NCBI RefSeq assembly: GCF_002831625.1
Contig: NZ_CP025116.1
Location: 1,750,501 to 1,814,500 of the forward strand
Source of the DNA: Nonlabens sp. MB-3u-79
GTDB taxonomy: Bacteria > Bacteroidota > Bacteroidia > Flavobacteriales > Flavobacteriaceae
DNA length: 64,000 nucleotides
Direction of reading: 5' to 3'
Made by a program: the position numbers and the translations under genes
In this document: piece by piece, positions 52,467-63,517 of the stretch
Layout of the letters: every line of letters starts with the position of its first letter
How positions within the stretch are numbered: the first letter of the stretch is position 1
Notes under the pieces: model-generated
Databases searched by the model: none
Told to the model about the DNA's origin: nothing
Seen by the model: only the letters and a program-made list of their open reading frames with translations

Positions 52467-53699
52467 TTAATTCAAAGTTTCCCAAACACTACCGTTCCAC
52501 AGTCGGACTTTGTTGGTGCCACTATCGTAATATATATCACCTGCTGAAGGAGAGGTAGGTGTTGTAGCTCTAGGGGTTAAATTGATGATATCGCTTATTT
52601 TTAAACCTCCTCTAACTTCCACCTCGTCGGTATCAAACTTTCCATAGATTAAAGGGTCGTCATTGGGATCGTTTTGAATAATAAGGGTGTTGCTAGCGGT
52701 AGTTTCTCCGTTACCGGCACCAAAACCTATAAAAACATTGTTATTTCCAGTATTCAAAACTCCACTAGTAGCTCCTAAATAAGTATTGGAGTTTCCAGCA
52801 GCATTATTGCGTCCTGCTGTGGAGCCTACAAACACATTTTCATCTCCTACACTAGAGTTCAAACCGCTAGCGCTACCTAGAAAAGTGTTGCTGAGTCCTG
52901 TGGTGTTAGCGTTGCCTGACGTCTGACCAAAAAAGCTATTATCAGAACCTGAAGTATTTTGGATTCCTGTACGTTCTCCAAAGAAGCTGTTCTTTGATCC
53001 ATCTACATTAGCTACCCCACTTTGAGAACCAAAGAAACTATTCTTTTCTCCTGTGGTATTGCTTTGACCACTGTTAGCTCCAAAAAAACTGTTGTCTGCA
53101 CCAGAGGTGTTGGAAGCCCCGCTGTTAGTTCCTATAAAGGTGGATCTTGTCGTAAGGGTATTATCGTTTAATTCTCCAGCATTTTCCCCTATAAACACCG
53201 ATTCTCCTGTGTTTAAAAAATCGAGCTGTCCTTTTTGAGTAAATCTAAAAAACAAGGTGTTGTTGGTTTTGATATCCAGATCCTGTGTGTCTGTAGTTCC
53301 AATAAAATCCACACCGTTTACGGTGCCTGTGTTCCCTCTTAAATTCCAGTCTCTAGATTCTGTATCACTAGTCACTAAACGAACCCATTGGGTAGCGGTA
53401 GCGTTCCAATAATAAAAACCTGGGGTCACATCGCTTACAGTTGCTGTGTTGTACACCAACAAGCTTTCAATATTACCATTTACAATGGTAGACATGTCAC
53501 CGGTCCCTGTTAGCGTCAATCTAGGTATGAGTATTCCTGTATCTGAAGACACTACATCTAGTGAAGAAGATCCGTCAGGAGCTGCCGTGTTGATCCCTAC
53601 TTGAGCTATTAGGCTGCTAGAGCATAATAAGAATAACAATAGCATGCATTGGATTCTAATCTGCTTTGATTGGTAATTATATATATTTAAGTTCATCAT
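52467..53699 (-). CDS. FFG-repeat secreted protein, upstream copy
   Basis: 410 residues, a paralogue of the 45570 gene with the same signal peptide, ten 17-residue repeats and C-terminal module. Differences are concentrated at residues 105-185 (for example NGVDFIGTTDTQDLDIKT against SGNDFIGTTDAQDLAIKT), while the repeat region and C-terminus are almost unchanged. Two residues are missing before WVRLVT. 8 bp follow the large gene upstream. Confidence 0.75.
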   Translation of the reverse strand: MMNLNIYNYQSKQIRIQCMLLLFLLCSSSLIAQVGINTAAPDGSSSLDVVSSDTGILIPRLTLTGTGDMSTIVNGNIESLLVYNTATVSDVTPGFYYWNATATQWVRLVTSDTESRDWNLRGNTGTVNGVDFIGTTDTQDLDIKTNNTLFFRFTQKGQLDFLNTGESVFIGENAGELNDNTLTTRSTFIGTNSGASNTSGADNSFFGANSGQSNTTGEKNSFFGSQSGVANVDGSKNSFFGERTGIQNTSGSDNSFFGQTSGNANTTGLSNTFLGSASGLNSSVGDENVFVGSTAGRNNAAGNSNTYLGATSGVLNTGNNNVFIGFGAGNGETTASNTLIIQNDPNDDPLIYGKFDTDEVEVRGGLKISDIINLTPRATTPTSPSAGDIYYDSGTNKVRLWNGSVWETLN

Positions 53700-53707
53700 C
53701 TCGTGTA

Positions 53708-56700
53708 TTAATTAAGAGGTTCCCAAATAGAACCTGTCCATACTTTTAATTTATTATCACTGGAATCGTAATAGATATCTCCCGTATTCGGTGCTGAAGG
53801 AACTTGAGCTTTAGGTGATAAGTTTAATTTATTTTGAATGATCAATCGTCCATTTATCAGAAGCGTGTTAGCTTGAAAATCTCCATAGATAAGAGAGGTA
53901 TCTAGGTTGTCATTTTGAAGTACAAAAAGATCATTGGCGTTAGGCACCAAACCATCTGCATCATGACCAATAAAGATATTACCTTGACCTGTATTTGTAG
54001 CTCCAGTATAGCTTCCTAAAAAGGTATTGTGATTAGAAGAGGTATTTACCAGACCAGCGTTCTTACCAATAAAGACATTGTAATTACCTTGATTTAAAGC
54101 AAAGCCACTATTTTCACCAATGAATAGGTTGTGATTCCCCGTGACATTAGATAGGCCTGCAGCATTTCCAAAGAAGTTATTGTACACCCCTTTTGTGTTT
54201 TGATTTCCGCTGCGTTCTCCAAAGAAGCTGTTTCCTCCAACGCCACAAGCGATCAAGTTGATTAGTGTAGGAAGATCGTTAGAGATATTGGAACCAGAAA
54301 GATCACTTACTGTTTCCGTACCACTTGTTCCTTGAGCAGTTGCTTGGTTGGTTATAAAACCAGCGTCTACATCTGTTTGTAGAATGCTGTAAGTAGCTGT
54401 ATACACCCAGGTTTCAGTTGTATCTAACTCGTTATCAGCATCTGCATCACCATTGACAAAAGTTATAGCAGGCACTTCCACATCTGTAAGACTTACTGCT
54501 GTTAAACTGGAGTTCCCTAGGTTGGATACTTGAAAAGTATAGGTAACCGTCTCTGATGCATCTGTACAGCCGTTGGCATTAGTATCATTGAAAACTGCTG
54601 TTCGCACCAGTGCAATGTTAGGTAGAAGTACGCTAAGAGTTCCTGATTGTACTTCACGTGCACAAACATTATCCACGTGTGTAATGACTACAAAGTATTG
54701 TTGGCCATCTAATGCTTCTGTCGCTGTAATGTTTAAACTGGCATTAGTTTCTCCAGGTATGGCGGTGCCACCTGCATCAGGGTCGTCTAGATACCACTGA
54801 TATCTGATCCCAGCATTGGCATTACCTGGTGTGGTATAACTGGGTGTTGTTGCAGGTGCGGCCCCCACAAAAGTGGTGGTCTCATCTCCACGAGCGGTAA
54901 GGTTAAAGGTAGCTGTGGCTCCATTATTTACAGTTTGGTTAGTTGTTGCAGCAGTTATTTGGAGTTGGGTAGCGGTATATTCATTACCGGTAATACCATT
55001 ATAACCACCTGCGCCGCCTGTAACTAGGCCGTCAGTGTCAAAACCTGTACCGTCTAAAACGCCATCATTATTAGCATCTACTCCTCCTGATTCTAGCACA
55101 TCAAAGCAGCCGTCATTATCAGAATCGCTATCTAAAGAGTCGACAATACCGTCTCCATCTGTATCTCCGACAGTTTGTTCTATTTGAAAAGTTAAGTCCC
55201 CATCATTATCACCATAATTATCATCAGCAAAAATAACATAGATCTCCCCTGAAACTGATGGGGTCACTGAAATGGTATTGTTAACAGCAAAAACTTCTCC
55301 TAATAATTCATCCACCCCTGGGTTGTATTGCCCGTTCCCATTAGTATCTACCATGGCTATAAACCGCAAACGATTGGTATAGTCTGCAGCTACTAAATTT
55401 GCAAAGGGAAGGTCAATCGAAGTGTTGGGGTTTCTAACATGATTGTCAGCATTATCTCTATAGTAATTACCATCTAAGTCCACCCATCTGCGGTCAGCAC
55501 TTTGATCAAAAAAATACTTTAACACCGATAAGCCATCATGTGGTCCACCACTTACTACTGCAGCGCCTATAGATGAAGTAGGGGAGGTAAATCGGATAGT
55601 AACACTAGGGGTAATAGAAACACCAGAAGATTGCCAGGCCTGCACAGTCGTGCTAAAGTTAGAAGATGTTGACAGTACTACCACTTGATTTTCATTAGTA
55701 TCTAATATCCCATCATTGTCATCGTCTAGGTCACAAATATCAGAGACACCATCTCCATCGGTGTCTAGATTGTTGGAAATAGTAGCGTCACATTCATCAT
55801 TTGAAGCATCACGGTAATCGTAGTCAATAGTGAGTGCGATAGCATTGCCACCGCCTGGATTCACGTCGTCATCAGTATCTAATAAGGTGAACAAGCCACT
55901 ACCACTAGTATAAGCGTTTCCATTGACATCGGTATAATCGTCTACGGATTCTGAATCGTCAGAAAGGCCATTAACGCCTGCTCCATTTGCAAGGATAGGT
56001 GTGGTTGTAAAACTTTCATTTATATCATTAATTCCATCGTTGTCAGAATCAGCGTCGAGGTAATCTACATCATCAGTACCGTCTGTATTTACAGGAGTTA
56101 AACCAGTAGAGCCTGTGCCGTCTGAGTTTCCATTTGGTGTGGCATCATAGGCGTTATCTAGTCCATCATTATCATTATCAAGACCTGTAGGCGATATGTA
56201 TCCTGCTGTGGTTTGGGCTTCTACGTTGTCTGGAATACCATCATTGTCGGAGTCTAGGTCAAAATTGTTTCTGACGCCATCGTTATCTGAGTCTTCTGAT
56301 AAGGGCAAGCTGCAGGCGTTGGTTATACGAATACTATGGTTATTAGTACTACCACCAGTGGATGCTGTAAAACCAAAATACACGTTTGATTCTCCTGCAA
56401 AGAAATTGGTTATCAAATCAGCAGTATAAGAATCGCTATACACGTTGTCAAACAAGTACGAAAGTCTCTGTGTGCTGGCATTCCATGAAATATCTATAGT
56501 GTGCCATTGTCCATCTTCTATGTTACCTGAAGCACCTAAGGCTACATCTGGTCTTAATGTCGTATTTGGAGCAGCCTGATCTGTATCCCAAAATGTTGCA
56601 TGATCTGCTGCGATATCTAGGGCATTTTGATAGGTATCAAATTCAATAGCAATACCATTTTGAATACCTCCAGCACCAATAGCTATACCGTTATTTCCAA

Positions 56701-58834
56701 CCACATTATTACCTGCAGGATCATTGTGGAAGACAGTGGCTATACCATCAGCTCCGTTATTATTGTTGGTTCCAAAATTGGCTTCAAAACTTAAAGTAAA
56801 GCTCTCATTAAAACTTATTCTACCAAAAGACCAAGCCTGCCCGCTTTGATTGTTTAGATTGGGTGTAAGTCGAAACTCATTTATTGAAGTTTCTGAAGCG
56901 TTTCCTGTAATATTAAAGTATTCTGAAACAGTTCCAGTCAAATTCCTTTCTTCACAATCTAAGATTCCATCGTTATCATCGTCTATATCGCAAATATCAG
57001 AGACACCATCTCCATCGGTGTCTATATTTCCAGAGGCGACAGGGTCGCATGGGTCAGGGCAGTTTGCATCTTGTACGCCACTATTCTGGCTACTCCCTGC
57101 AGATTGGCCGCTTCCTGTAGCTATTGTTGGAACTCCATTGGCATCTACACTACCGGTAAGCATGTCATTAGCATCTGTGTTGGCACTGGTGAAATTTGCT
57201 CCTCCCTCAACCGCATCACTACAACCATCACTATCTGAGTCCCTGTCTAAATGATCTGGAACCCCATCGTTGTCTGTATCTTGACCACTACACGGAATAG
57301 TAATTGTCGTTCCAAATTGACCATCTACACTAAATTCAAATAGATGTGGGTCTGATCCATCGTTATCTTGTCTACTTCTGATTCTTATAGAGGTAATAGG
57401 GCCGGCAGAAAACACGTTAAACTGTCTGATAGCTGTTGAGACTACTGGATCATAAGCGGTTGCGTAGGTTGGACCAACTTGTGCGGCTCCATTAAAAAGC
57501 AATACTTCTAACCCCAAATAGTTAGCTGCATTATTATTTTGTTCACTATTGCCCCAGTAAATGGTTATTTGAGTATTAGTAGGTAAGGTTGCTCCAAAAT
57601 CTAAATTAAGATCGTTACCTGGTGGATGATGAACTCTACGGTCAGCGTTAACAGCGTTAGCCGTATTGGCATCAAATAAGTCAGTAAAAGTAGCGTTTGA
57701 AAAGTGATCAGGGAGTGCTCCGATGAGTGTAATATTAGCTGTAGTTTCTACACAACCTTCGTCGGTGTCTAAAATCCCATCATTATCGTCATCTAAGTCA
57801 CAGTTATTATTAATTCCGTCTGCATCTGGGTCGTTTGCGGTTGGTGTGCCTACTATCGCTCCGTTAGTACAAGGATCTGTAAGAATTATATTGTCAAAAA
57901 ACATGTCTTCACTACCAGAGTCATTACTGGTTAGAATTCTGACCCATGTATTTGTATTACCGCCGCTTATTTCAAGTGAAACGGCACCCGTATTATTCTG
58001 ATTGGTACCACAAGGAGCCGTTAAGGTTTGTAAATTCGTATAAGACACTCCATTATCATAAGAAACTTGAAAAAAGGTTTGATCTCCTGATTCAAAACCA
58101 CTACTGGAATCATCACAATTCCAATCTGCTGTCCATATAACAGAAGAATACCCACTTAAGTCTATTCTACGAGCAAAGGACCTGTCTGCACCACCGTTAG
58201 AAAACACGCTACCGCCTATAACTGAAGGGCTCCCAGTAGTGGTCCAAGAGGCAGTTGCCCAACCGGTACCACCAGAAAAGTTGTTGGATGAAAAATCATC
58301 TGAAGCTATAGTGCTTTGTAGGTTGTACGGGTAGTCTGAAATGACTAAAGGAGAAGTTAGTTGGTTTCCAACCTCTAAAACCCAATCACCAGAGGCACCG
58401 GTAAGATTAGTAGAAGCTGCAACTTGGATATCTAGCTCTTTTTCTAAGTAGGTAACTGCTGCTCTCCCTTTTTCGCCTTGAGCAAAATAGCAGCCGTAGA
58501 TGTTAAGGCTCCCTTGTCCTGCAGACATTTCCGCAAAGGGGAAAGAAAAATGAGTTTTTACAAAAGTTGCTATTTCTTCTGCGCCTAGCCATTTGTCGTT
58601 GATAAAAAGTTCGCCTGGACGACCATGAGAGAACAAGTAAAAGCCTAATTCGTCTTGAGGCAGGGCATTTTTTAACAGATGAGTATCTTTTAGGGAGGCG
58701 TCTATATAATTACTTGATATAGAACCAGTATGCTGGTAAGTAGTTATAGCACTTGAATTTATGGTGTACAGTAGCATTGTAATTAAAGGCCATAGTACCT
58801 TAACCACCATATACCTAAAATAATTTCCCCTCAT
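53708..58834 (-). CDS. Large DUF4347/thrombospondin-3/lectin protein, upstream copy
   Basis: 1708 residues, first gene of unit B. Same domain order as the 46817 copy, including the dyad in [10 protein letters not shown] and LNIYGCYFA. The signal region ([18 protein letters not shown]) and the segment up to residue 60 are poorly conserved between copies, whereas the lectin and DxD repeats are identical over hundreds of residues. Minor differences lie in the DUF11-like domain ([14 protein letters not shown] against [14 protein letters not shown]). The start here is fixed by a stop upstream and supports the start chosen for the other copy. Role as surface adhesin inferred. Confidence 0.8.
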   Translation of the reverse strand: MRGNYFRYMVVKVLWPLITMLLYTINSSAITTYQHTGSISSNYIDASLKDTHLLKNALPQDELGFYLFSHGRPGELFINDKWLGAEEIATFVKTHFSFPFAEMSAGQGSLNIYGCYFAQGEKGRAAVTYLEKELDIQVAASTNLTGASGDWVLEVGNQLTSPLVISDYPYNLQSTIASDDFSSNNFSGGTGWATASWTTTGSPSVIGGSVFSNGGADRSFARRIDLSGYSSVIWTADWNCDDSSSGFESGDQTFFQVSYDNGVSYTNLQTLTAPCGTNQNNTGAVSLEISGGNTNTWVRILTSNDSGSEDMFFDNIILTDPCTNGAIVGTPTANDPDADGINNNCDLDDDNDGILDTDEGCVETTANITLIGALPDHFSNATFTDLFDANTANAVNADRRVHHPPGNDLNLDFGATLPTNTQITIYWGNSEQNNNAANYLGLEVLLFNGAAQVGPTYATAYDPVVSTAIRQFNVFSAGPITSIRIRSRQDNDGSDPHLFEFSVDGQFGTTITIPCSGQDTDNDGVPDHLDRDSDSDGCSDAVEGGANFTSANTDANDMLTGSVDANGVPTIATGSGQSAGSSQNSGVQDANCPDPCDPVASGNIDTDGDGVSDICDIDDDNDGILDCEERNLTGTVSEYFNITGNASETSINEFRLTPNLNNQSGQAWSFGRISFNESFTLSFEANFGTNNNNGADGIATVFHNDPAGNNVVGNNGIAIGAGGIQNGIAIEFDTYQNALDIAADHATFWDTDQAAPNTTLRPDVALGASGNIEDGQWHTIDISWNASTQRLSYLFDNVYSDSYTADLITNFFAGESNVYFGFTASTGGSTNNHSIRITNACSLPLSEDSDNDGVRNNFDLDSDNDGIPDNVEAQTTAGYISPTGLDNDNDGLDNAYDATPNGNSDGTGSTGLTPVNTDGTDDVDYLDADSDNDGINDINESFTTTPILANGAGVNGLSDDSESVDDYTDVNGNAYTSGSGLFTLLDTDDDVNPGGGNAIALTIDYDYRDASNDECDATISNNLDTDGDGVSDICDLDDDNDGILDTNENQVVVLSTSSNFSTTVQAWQSSGVSITPSVTIRFTSPTSSIGAAVVSGGPHDGLSVLKYFFDQSADRRWVDLDGNYYRDNADNHVRNPNTSIDLPFANLVAADYTNRLRFIAMVDTNGNGQYNPGVDELLGEVFAVNNTISVTPSVSGEIYVIFADDNYGDNDGDLTFQIEQTVGDTDGDGIVDSLDSDSDNDGCFDVLESGGVDANNDGVLDGTGFDTDGLVTGGAGGYNGITGNEYTATQLQITAATTNQTVNNGATATFNLTARGDETTTFVGAAPATTPSYTTPGNANAGIRYQWYLDDPDAGGTAIPGETNASLNITATEALDGQQYFVVITHVDNVCAREVQSGTLSVLLPNIALVRTAVFNDTNANGCTDASETVTYTFQVSNLGNSSLTAVSLTDVEVPAITFVNGDADADNELDTTETWVYTATYSILQTDVDAGFITNQATAQGTSGTETVSDLSGSNISNDLPTLINLIACGVGGNSFFGERSGNQNTKGVYNNFFGNAAGLSNVTGNHNLFIGENSGFALNQGNYNVFIGKNAGLVNTSSNHNTFLGSYTGATNTGQGNIFIGHDADGLVPNANDLFVLQNDNLDTSLIYGDFQANTLLINGRLIIQNKLNLSPKAQVPSAPNTGDIYYDSSDNKLKVWTGSIWEPLN

Positions 58835-59780
58835 TATTTAAAATATTTACAGTTATCTTTTTATTTGTCCTCTGGAAACTAGGACGTTAGAAAATTAATA
58901 TTTTTTTTGCTAAAACGCATAAAAAAATAGATGCTTCTTTTTTTTTAAAATATTTTTATACTCAAAATATTTTTTTTTTAGAAAAGGGAGCCGCTATCAC
59001 GATCCCTTTTGTATAGAGGTCTTAGCGCAATTTTACTTCTTCAATTTGAAAGGCTGAGAATTATTTTTCCATCACTAAAATTATAATTTAAGATTTTTTA
59101 TTTATTCGATAAACATCACTATTCTGTTAATATTTAGCATTATTAATTGTGTGAAATAATATTTTATAGTTGTTTGAACAAAATGTAAATAATTGTTTTC
59201 AAATCACTTGAGTATAAATTTAGGTATAATTATGGGTATAAATACCCATTTAGATACAACCTAGTAGTCTGCTGAATACGTATTAAAAGTCAGCTATTTC
59301 TAAGTATAATGGAATTCATTTTATTACCAGGTAATTTTTAGGGTATTTTAAAAACGTGAATAGCGTCCTTGGATGATGGTAATTCCTTTATCACTATAAA
59401 GCAATAGAGCAAGTTCAAATCCCTGAAAAAAGGAATTCAGAGAGGAAGACCTTAGGTGCACTATCAAATTTGCAATCTTCATTGATAGTTGAATAACAAT
59501 AGATACCTCTTTAAATCAGGAGTTGTCCTTTTGATGAGTTAACCTCTCATTATGTTGCTCAATAAAGCGATTCTTAATAGTGCTTGATAGATACAGGTAT
59601 TGGTGTAAAAAATGTGATAGGATTAGGGATGCTGTATGGTATTTCGCTTTCGCGAAAGCGGTACTAAGAATAAGCCTGTTGAAAACCAGACAGTTGATGA
59701 TAACGATCATTTAACGTAACAAAGTGTTAAAAACCAATAAATAAGAGTATTTTTGCAGCCGCTTAGAAGCATTATTTTTT
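58835..59780. other. Long AT-rich non-coding stretch
   Basis: 946 bp upstream of both unit B (minus) and typA (plus). Very AT-rich near 58890-59000 with runs of T, and 59080-59260. A 64-codon open frame at 59516-59710 crosses the palindrome at 59645 and has no family resemblance. Promoters for both flanking genes are expected here. Confidence 0.5.
59645..59660. repeat. 16-bp palindrome, copy 8 (intergenic)
   Basis: CGCTTTCGCGAAAGCG preceded by GTATTT, the same left context (GGTATTT) as the interrupted copy at 52209. Confidence 0.9.
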
Positions 59781-61586
59781 ATGAAAGATATCAGAAACAT
59801 CGCGATTATTGCTCACGTAGACCACGGTAAGACTACGTTAGTAGACAAGATTTTACACCATTGTGAAACCTTCCGTGAGAATGAAACTACCGGAGATTTA
59901 ATTCTTGATAACAACGATATTGAACGTGAACGCGGGATTACCATCCTTGCAAAGAACGTATCAGTAATGTACAAAGGCACGAAGATCAATATTATTGATA
60001 CTCCTGGTCACGCCGATTTTGGTGGTGAAGTAGAGCGTGTATTGAACATGGCTGATGGTGTACTACTTTTAGTAGATGCCTTTGAAGGCCCAATGCCTCA
60101 AACTCGTTTTGTATTGCAAAAAGCTATCGACCTTGGTTTAAAGCCATGTGTGGTAGTGAATAAAGTAGATAAAGAAAATTGTACACCAGATGAGGTGCAT
60201 GAGTCTATTTTTGACTTGATGTTTGAACTTGGTGCTGAAGAATGGCAATTGGACTTTCCTACTGTTTACGGTAGTGCAAAGAACAACTGGATGTCTGAAG
60301 ACTGGAAGAATGAAACGACTGATATCGAGCCTTTGTTAGATATGGTGTTAGCGCACGTTCCTGCTCCTAAAGTAGAGCAAGGAACAACTCAGTTGTTGAT
60401 TACTTCTTTAGATTTCTCTAATTATACCGGACGTATCGCGATAGGTCGTATCAAAAGAGGATCTATTAAAGAAGGACAAAACGTTTCATTATGTAAGCGT
60501 GATGGTTCTGTAACTAAAACTAAAGTCAAAGAAGTTTATGTCTTTGACGGTATGGGAAAAGCCAAAGCAGAAGAGGTAATGGCTGGTGATATTTGTGCCA
60601 TTGTAGGACTAGAAGGTTTTGAAATAGGAGACTCTGTTGCCGATTTTGAAAACCCTGAAGCTATGCCTACGATTGCTATCGATGAGCCTACCATGAGCAT
60701 GCTATTTACTATTAATGATTCTCCTTTCTTCGGTAAGGACGGTAAATTTGTAACCTCACGTCACATTAATGACCGTTTAACTAAAGAATTAGAGAAAAAT
60801 CTTGCCTTACAAGTACACGATACTGGTAGTGCAGATAAGTTTATGGTTTTTGGCCGTGGTGTATTGCACCTTTCTGTATTGATCGAAACGATGCGTCGTG
60901 AAGGTTATGAAATGCAAATAGGACAGCCACAAGTTATTATAAAAGAAATAGATGGTGTTAAATGTGAGCCTATTGAAGAGCTTACTATCGATTTACCTGA
61001 AGAGGTAAGTGGTAAGGCTGTTGAAATGGTTACCTTAAGAAAAGGAGAAATGACTAGTATGGGGCCTAAAGGGCAACGTATGGTTTGCGAATTTAAAATT
61101 CCTTCTCGTGGTATCATCGGATTGCGTAATCAATTGATTACAGCTACTGCAGGAGAGGCGATTATGAACCATCGTTTTGTAGGTTTTGAACCTTATAAAG
61201 GAGACATTCAAGGACGTACTAATGGTTCTATGATTTCTATGGAGAAAGGAACGTCGATTCCTTATTCTATGGATAAACTACAAGATCGTGGTAAATTCTT
61301 TATCTACCCAGGTGAAGAGATTTATGGTGGTCAAGTAGTAGGAGAGAATTCTAGACCAGATGATCTAGCGATCAACCTTACAAAAACGAAGAAGCTTTCT
61401 AACGTGCGTAGTGCTGGTAATGATGATAAAGTAAAGATCGCACCGCCGGTAAAATTTACTTTAGAAGAAGCATTGGAATACATTCAAAAAGATGAGTACG
61501 TTGAAGTGACTCCTAATTACTTAAGATTGCGTAAGATCATTCTTGATGAAGGAATGCGCAAACGTGCAGGAAAACAACTTTCTTAA
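59781..61586 (+). CDS. typA: Ribosome-binding GTPase TypA/BipA
   Basis: 601 residues. Translational GTPase used in ribosome assembly and stress adaptation. G motifs: AHVDHGKTTLVDKIL, DNNDIERERGITI, DTPGHADFGGEVERV, NKVDKENC; then domain II, the BipA-specific C-terminal region with SRGIIGLRNQLITATAGEAIMNHRF and the closing LRLRKIILDEGMRKR. Full length and conserved. Followed by a strong terminator. Confidence 0.97.
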   Translation: MKDIRNIAIIAHVDHGKTTLVDKILHHCETFRENETTGDLILDNNDIERERGITILAKNVSVMYKGTKINIIDTPGHADFGGEVERVLNMADGVLLLVDAFEGPMPQTRFVLQKAIDLGLKPCVVVNKVDKENCTPDEVHESIFDLMFELGAEEWQLDFPTVYGSAKNNWMSEDWKNETTDIEPLLDMVLAHVPAPKVEQGTTQLLITSLDFSNYTGRIAIGRIKRGSIKEGQNVSLCKRDGSVTKTKVKEVYVFDGMGKAKAEEVMAGDICAIVGLEGFEIGDSVADFENPEAMPTIAIDEPTMSMLFTINDSPFFGKDGKFVTSRHINDRLTKELEKNLALQVHDTGSADKFMVFGRGVLHLSVLIETMRREGYEMQIGQPQVIIKEIDGVKCEPIEELTIDLPEEVSGKAVEMVTLRKGEMTSMGPKGQRMVCEFKIPSRGIIGLRNQLITATAGEAIMNHRFVGFEPYKGDIQGRTNGSMISMEKGTSIPYSMDKLQDRGKFFIYPGEEIYGGQVVGENSRPDDLAINLTKTKKLSNVRSAGNDDKVKIAPPVKFTLEEALEYIQKDEYVEVTPNYLRLRKIILDEGMRKRAGKQLS

Positions 61587-61609
61587 TTTCTAATTAAGAA
61601 TTATAATAT

Positions 61610-61641
61610 AAAAAAGACTGTCTGAAAAGACAGTCTTTTTT
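61610..61641 (+). terminator. Terminator of typA
   Basis: AAAAAAGACTGTCT, loop GAAA, AGACAGTCTTTTTT: perfect stem with GNRA loop, 24 bp after the stop. Confidence 0.9.
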
Positions 61642-61647
61642 GCTTAA

Positions 61648-62220
61648 AAAGCTTTCAGAGTTCGTTTCCGTTCCCCAATCCTGAAGGGTGCGGAAACTAG
61701 TATTGTATTAGTATGGGGTGTGGATTAGAAAGCTCTCCCTTTAGGGCAGGGGAAAAGCTTTCAGAGTTCGTTTCCGTTCCCCAACCCTGAAGGGTGCATT
61801 TCGTTTCCGTTCCCCAACCCTAAGGGTGCATTTTGTTTCCGTTCCCCAACCCTAAAGGGTGCGGAAACTAGTATTGTATTAGTATGGGGTGTGGATTAGA
61901 AAGCTCTCCCTTTAGGGTAGGGGAAAAGCTTTCAGAGTTCGTTTCCGTTCCCCAACCCTAAAGGGTGCGGAAACTAGTATTGTATTAGTATGGGGTGTGT
62001 ATTAGAAAGCTCTCCCTTTAGGGCAGGGGAAAAGCTTTCAGAGTTCGTTTCCGTTCCCCAACCCTGAAGGGTGCATTTCGTTTCCGTTCCCCAACCCTAA
62101 AGGGTGCGGAAACTAGTATTGTATTAGTATGGGGTGTGGATTAGAAAGCTCTCCCTTTAGGGCAGGGGAAAAGCTTTCAGAGTTCGTTTCCGTTCCCCAA
62201 CCCTAAAGGGTGCGGAAACA
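61648..62220. repeat. Tandem repeat, five units of 106 bp with inserted 32-bp sub-repeats
   Basis: AAAGCTTTCAGAG starts units at 61648, 61754, 61925, 62031 and 62170. Three gaps are near-exact 106; the others are 171 and 139 because extra copies of a 32-33-bp sub-unit (CGTTTCCGTTCCCCAACCCT...) are inserted. Each unit holds a hairpin in which GTTTCCG pairs with CGGAAAC and ACCCT with AGGGT, plus CCCTTTAGGG. No coding content. Confidence 0.9.
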
Positions 62221-62294
62221 AAAGCTTTAATTTCAAATTAGTTTTTAAGTTCAAAAGTTTCCTTCTACCTATCTTAGCGTCTTAATAATTTTAA

Positions 62295-63230
62295 TTGAGT
62301 ATACAGGTTCAAAAATATCTTCTAGAAAATGCCGCAGAGTGGAACGCTTTTGTAAAGCAATCTGTAAACGGTACCTTCCTTCTGGATCGTAATTTTATGG
62401 ACTATCACCAGGAGCGCTTTGAAGACCACAGTTTAATGATGCACCTAGACGGTCAATTGATGTGTTGTATTCCTGCTCATGTAAAAGACGGTATTTTTTA
62501 CAGTCATCGAGGTTTGAGTTATGCGGGTTTGATCATCAGCGCTAACGCAGCAACAAATATAGACAGGATTGTTGATGCGTTGTTGGAGTATTTGAAAGGT
62601 CTCGCTTTCGCGAAAGCGGAATTACAACTACCACCTGTATCCTATCAATCTATAAATAAGGAAATTGCAGATGTTTTAGAACAGAAAGGTTTTACTCCTA
62701 ATCGAAAATTGCACAATCAGTCGGTAGCATTAGATCAAGAAATACAGGTGTCACCTAAAAAGTCTATAGGTTACCGCAATGGGAAATTTGAGGGTTTGAG
62801 GATGGAAACCACAAATGATTTTAGGAGTTTCTGGGAAGAAGTTTTAACGCCACAATTGGCAGAACGTTACCATTCAAAGCCAGTACACAGTCTAATAGAA
62901 ATAGAATTACTCGCTTCTAGGTTTCCAGAGAACATCATTCAGTATAATGTGTATAGGGAGGGTGCATTACTTGCAGGAATCACTTTTTTTATAAAAGGGA
63001 ACATAGTGAAGTCTCAATATACTGCTAGTTCTCCAGACGGGTTAAAAACAGATGCCGTAGCTTATGTTTATATGGAGGCTATGAAAGAATTTAAGGAAAA
63101 AGGATGCTCCTTAATGGATTATGGACCAGTGAATGAAAAAGACGGATCGGTAAATAAAGGTTTACAGCGCTTTAAAAAACAATTGGGCTGTCAAGAAGAG
63201 GAATGGCGACGATGGGAATTTGAATTGTAA
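62295..63230 (+). CDS. FemAB/GNAT-like transferase
   Basis: 311 residues, TTG start at 62295 (no in-frame ATG fits better). Two tandem acetyltransferase-like halves as in FemAB proteins; C-terminal half has SQYTASSPDGLKTDAVAYVYMEAMKEFKEKGCSLMDYGPVN and GLQRFKKQLGC. Such proteins are frequent in surface polysaccharide loci. The DegT-type aminotransferase begins 620 bp later. The palindrome at 62604-62619 lies inside and encodes LAFAKAE, exactly as in the dehydrogenase gene. Confidence 0.75.
   Translation: MSIQVQKYLLENAAEWNAFVKQSVNGTFLLDRNFMDYHQERFEDHSLMMHLDGQLMCCIPAHVKDGIFYSHRGLSYAGLIISANAATNIDRIVDALLEYLKGLAFAKAELQLPPVSYQSINKEIADVLEQKGFTPNRKLHNQSVALDQEIQVSPKKSIGYRNGKFEGLRMETTNDFRSFWEEVLTPQLAERYHSKPVHSLIEIELLASRFPENIIQYNVYREGALLAGITFFIKGNIVKSQYTASSPDGLKTDAVAYVYMEAMKEFKEKGCSLMDYGPVNEKDGSVNKGLQRFKKQLGCQEEEWRRWEFEL
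62604..62619. repeat. 16-bp palindrome, copy 9 (inside FemAB-like gene)
   Basis: CGCTTTCGCGAAAGCG with GGTCT/GAATT flanks as in copy 1; coding AFAKA. Confidence 0.9.
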
Positions 63231-63245
63231 TCAATAGGTCAAAGA

Positions 63246-63412
63246 AAAAAACCACCAAACAATAAGTTGCTATCAAACACTTATTATCCGGTGGTCATTC
63301 AACCAAACTTAACTTATTTTTCTTTTTCATAATATTTTCGGATGTTTATAATTAATAAAGGCTAATTCAATAATCTAAACTTTACTTCCAATCTTATGAT
63401 GGTACAAATTTA
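63246..63412 (-). ncRNA. Candidate small transcript with terminator
   Basis: On the minus strand TAAATTTG at 63412-63405 fits the -7 element and a TTG lies 16 bases upstream. The transcript would end at the hairpin 63251-63295 (ACCACC...AATAAGT with ACTTATT...GGTGGT) followed by seven T residues. It includes an 11-codon frame MKKKNKLSLVE. No gene on either strand explains a minus-strand terminator here. Confidence 0.35.
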
Positions 63413-63517
63413 AAGGATTTACCCAGTTCAAGATGCCAATATCTAGTTAAGCAATGTTAAGTAGTGTTACCTTTATATTTTAAAAAACCAATTAAATTTG
63501 CAACAGACTTTTAACAA

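Larger units (their letters stand above)
45570..58834 (-). repeat. Tandem duplication of a 6.4-kb two-gene unit
   Basis: Unit A is 45570-51943, unit B 52467-58834, offset 6891 bp at the large genes. The pair share most bases; the part of A from about 48350 to 50590 looks identical to B (about 55240 to 57480) while flanks differ by scattered substitutions and the first 60 codons of the large genes differ strongly. This pattern suggests an older duplication followed by gene conversion of the centre. Confidence 0.9.

Noticed and set aside
59516..59710. 64-codon minus-strand frame
   Set aside because: Crosses the repeated palindrome, has no recognisable family and lies in an AT-rich intergenic region.
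61648..62220. CRISPR array
   Set aside because: Intervals between repeats are themselves identical repeats, not unique spacers, and no cas genes are nearby.
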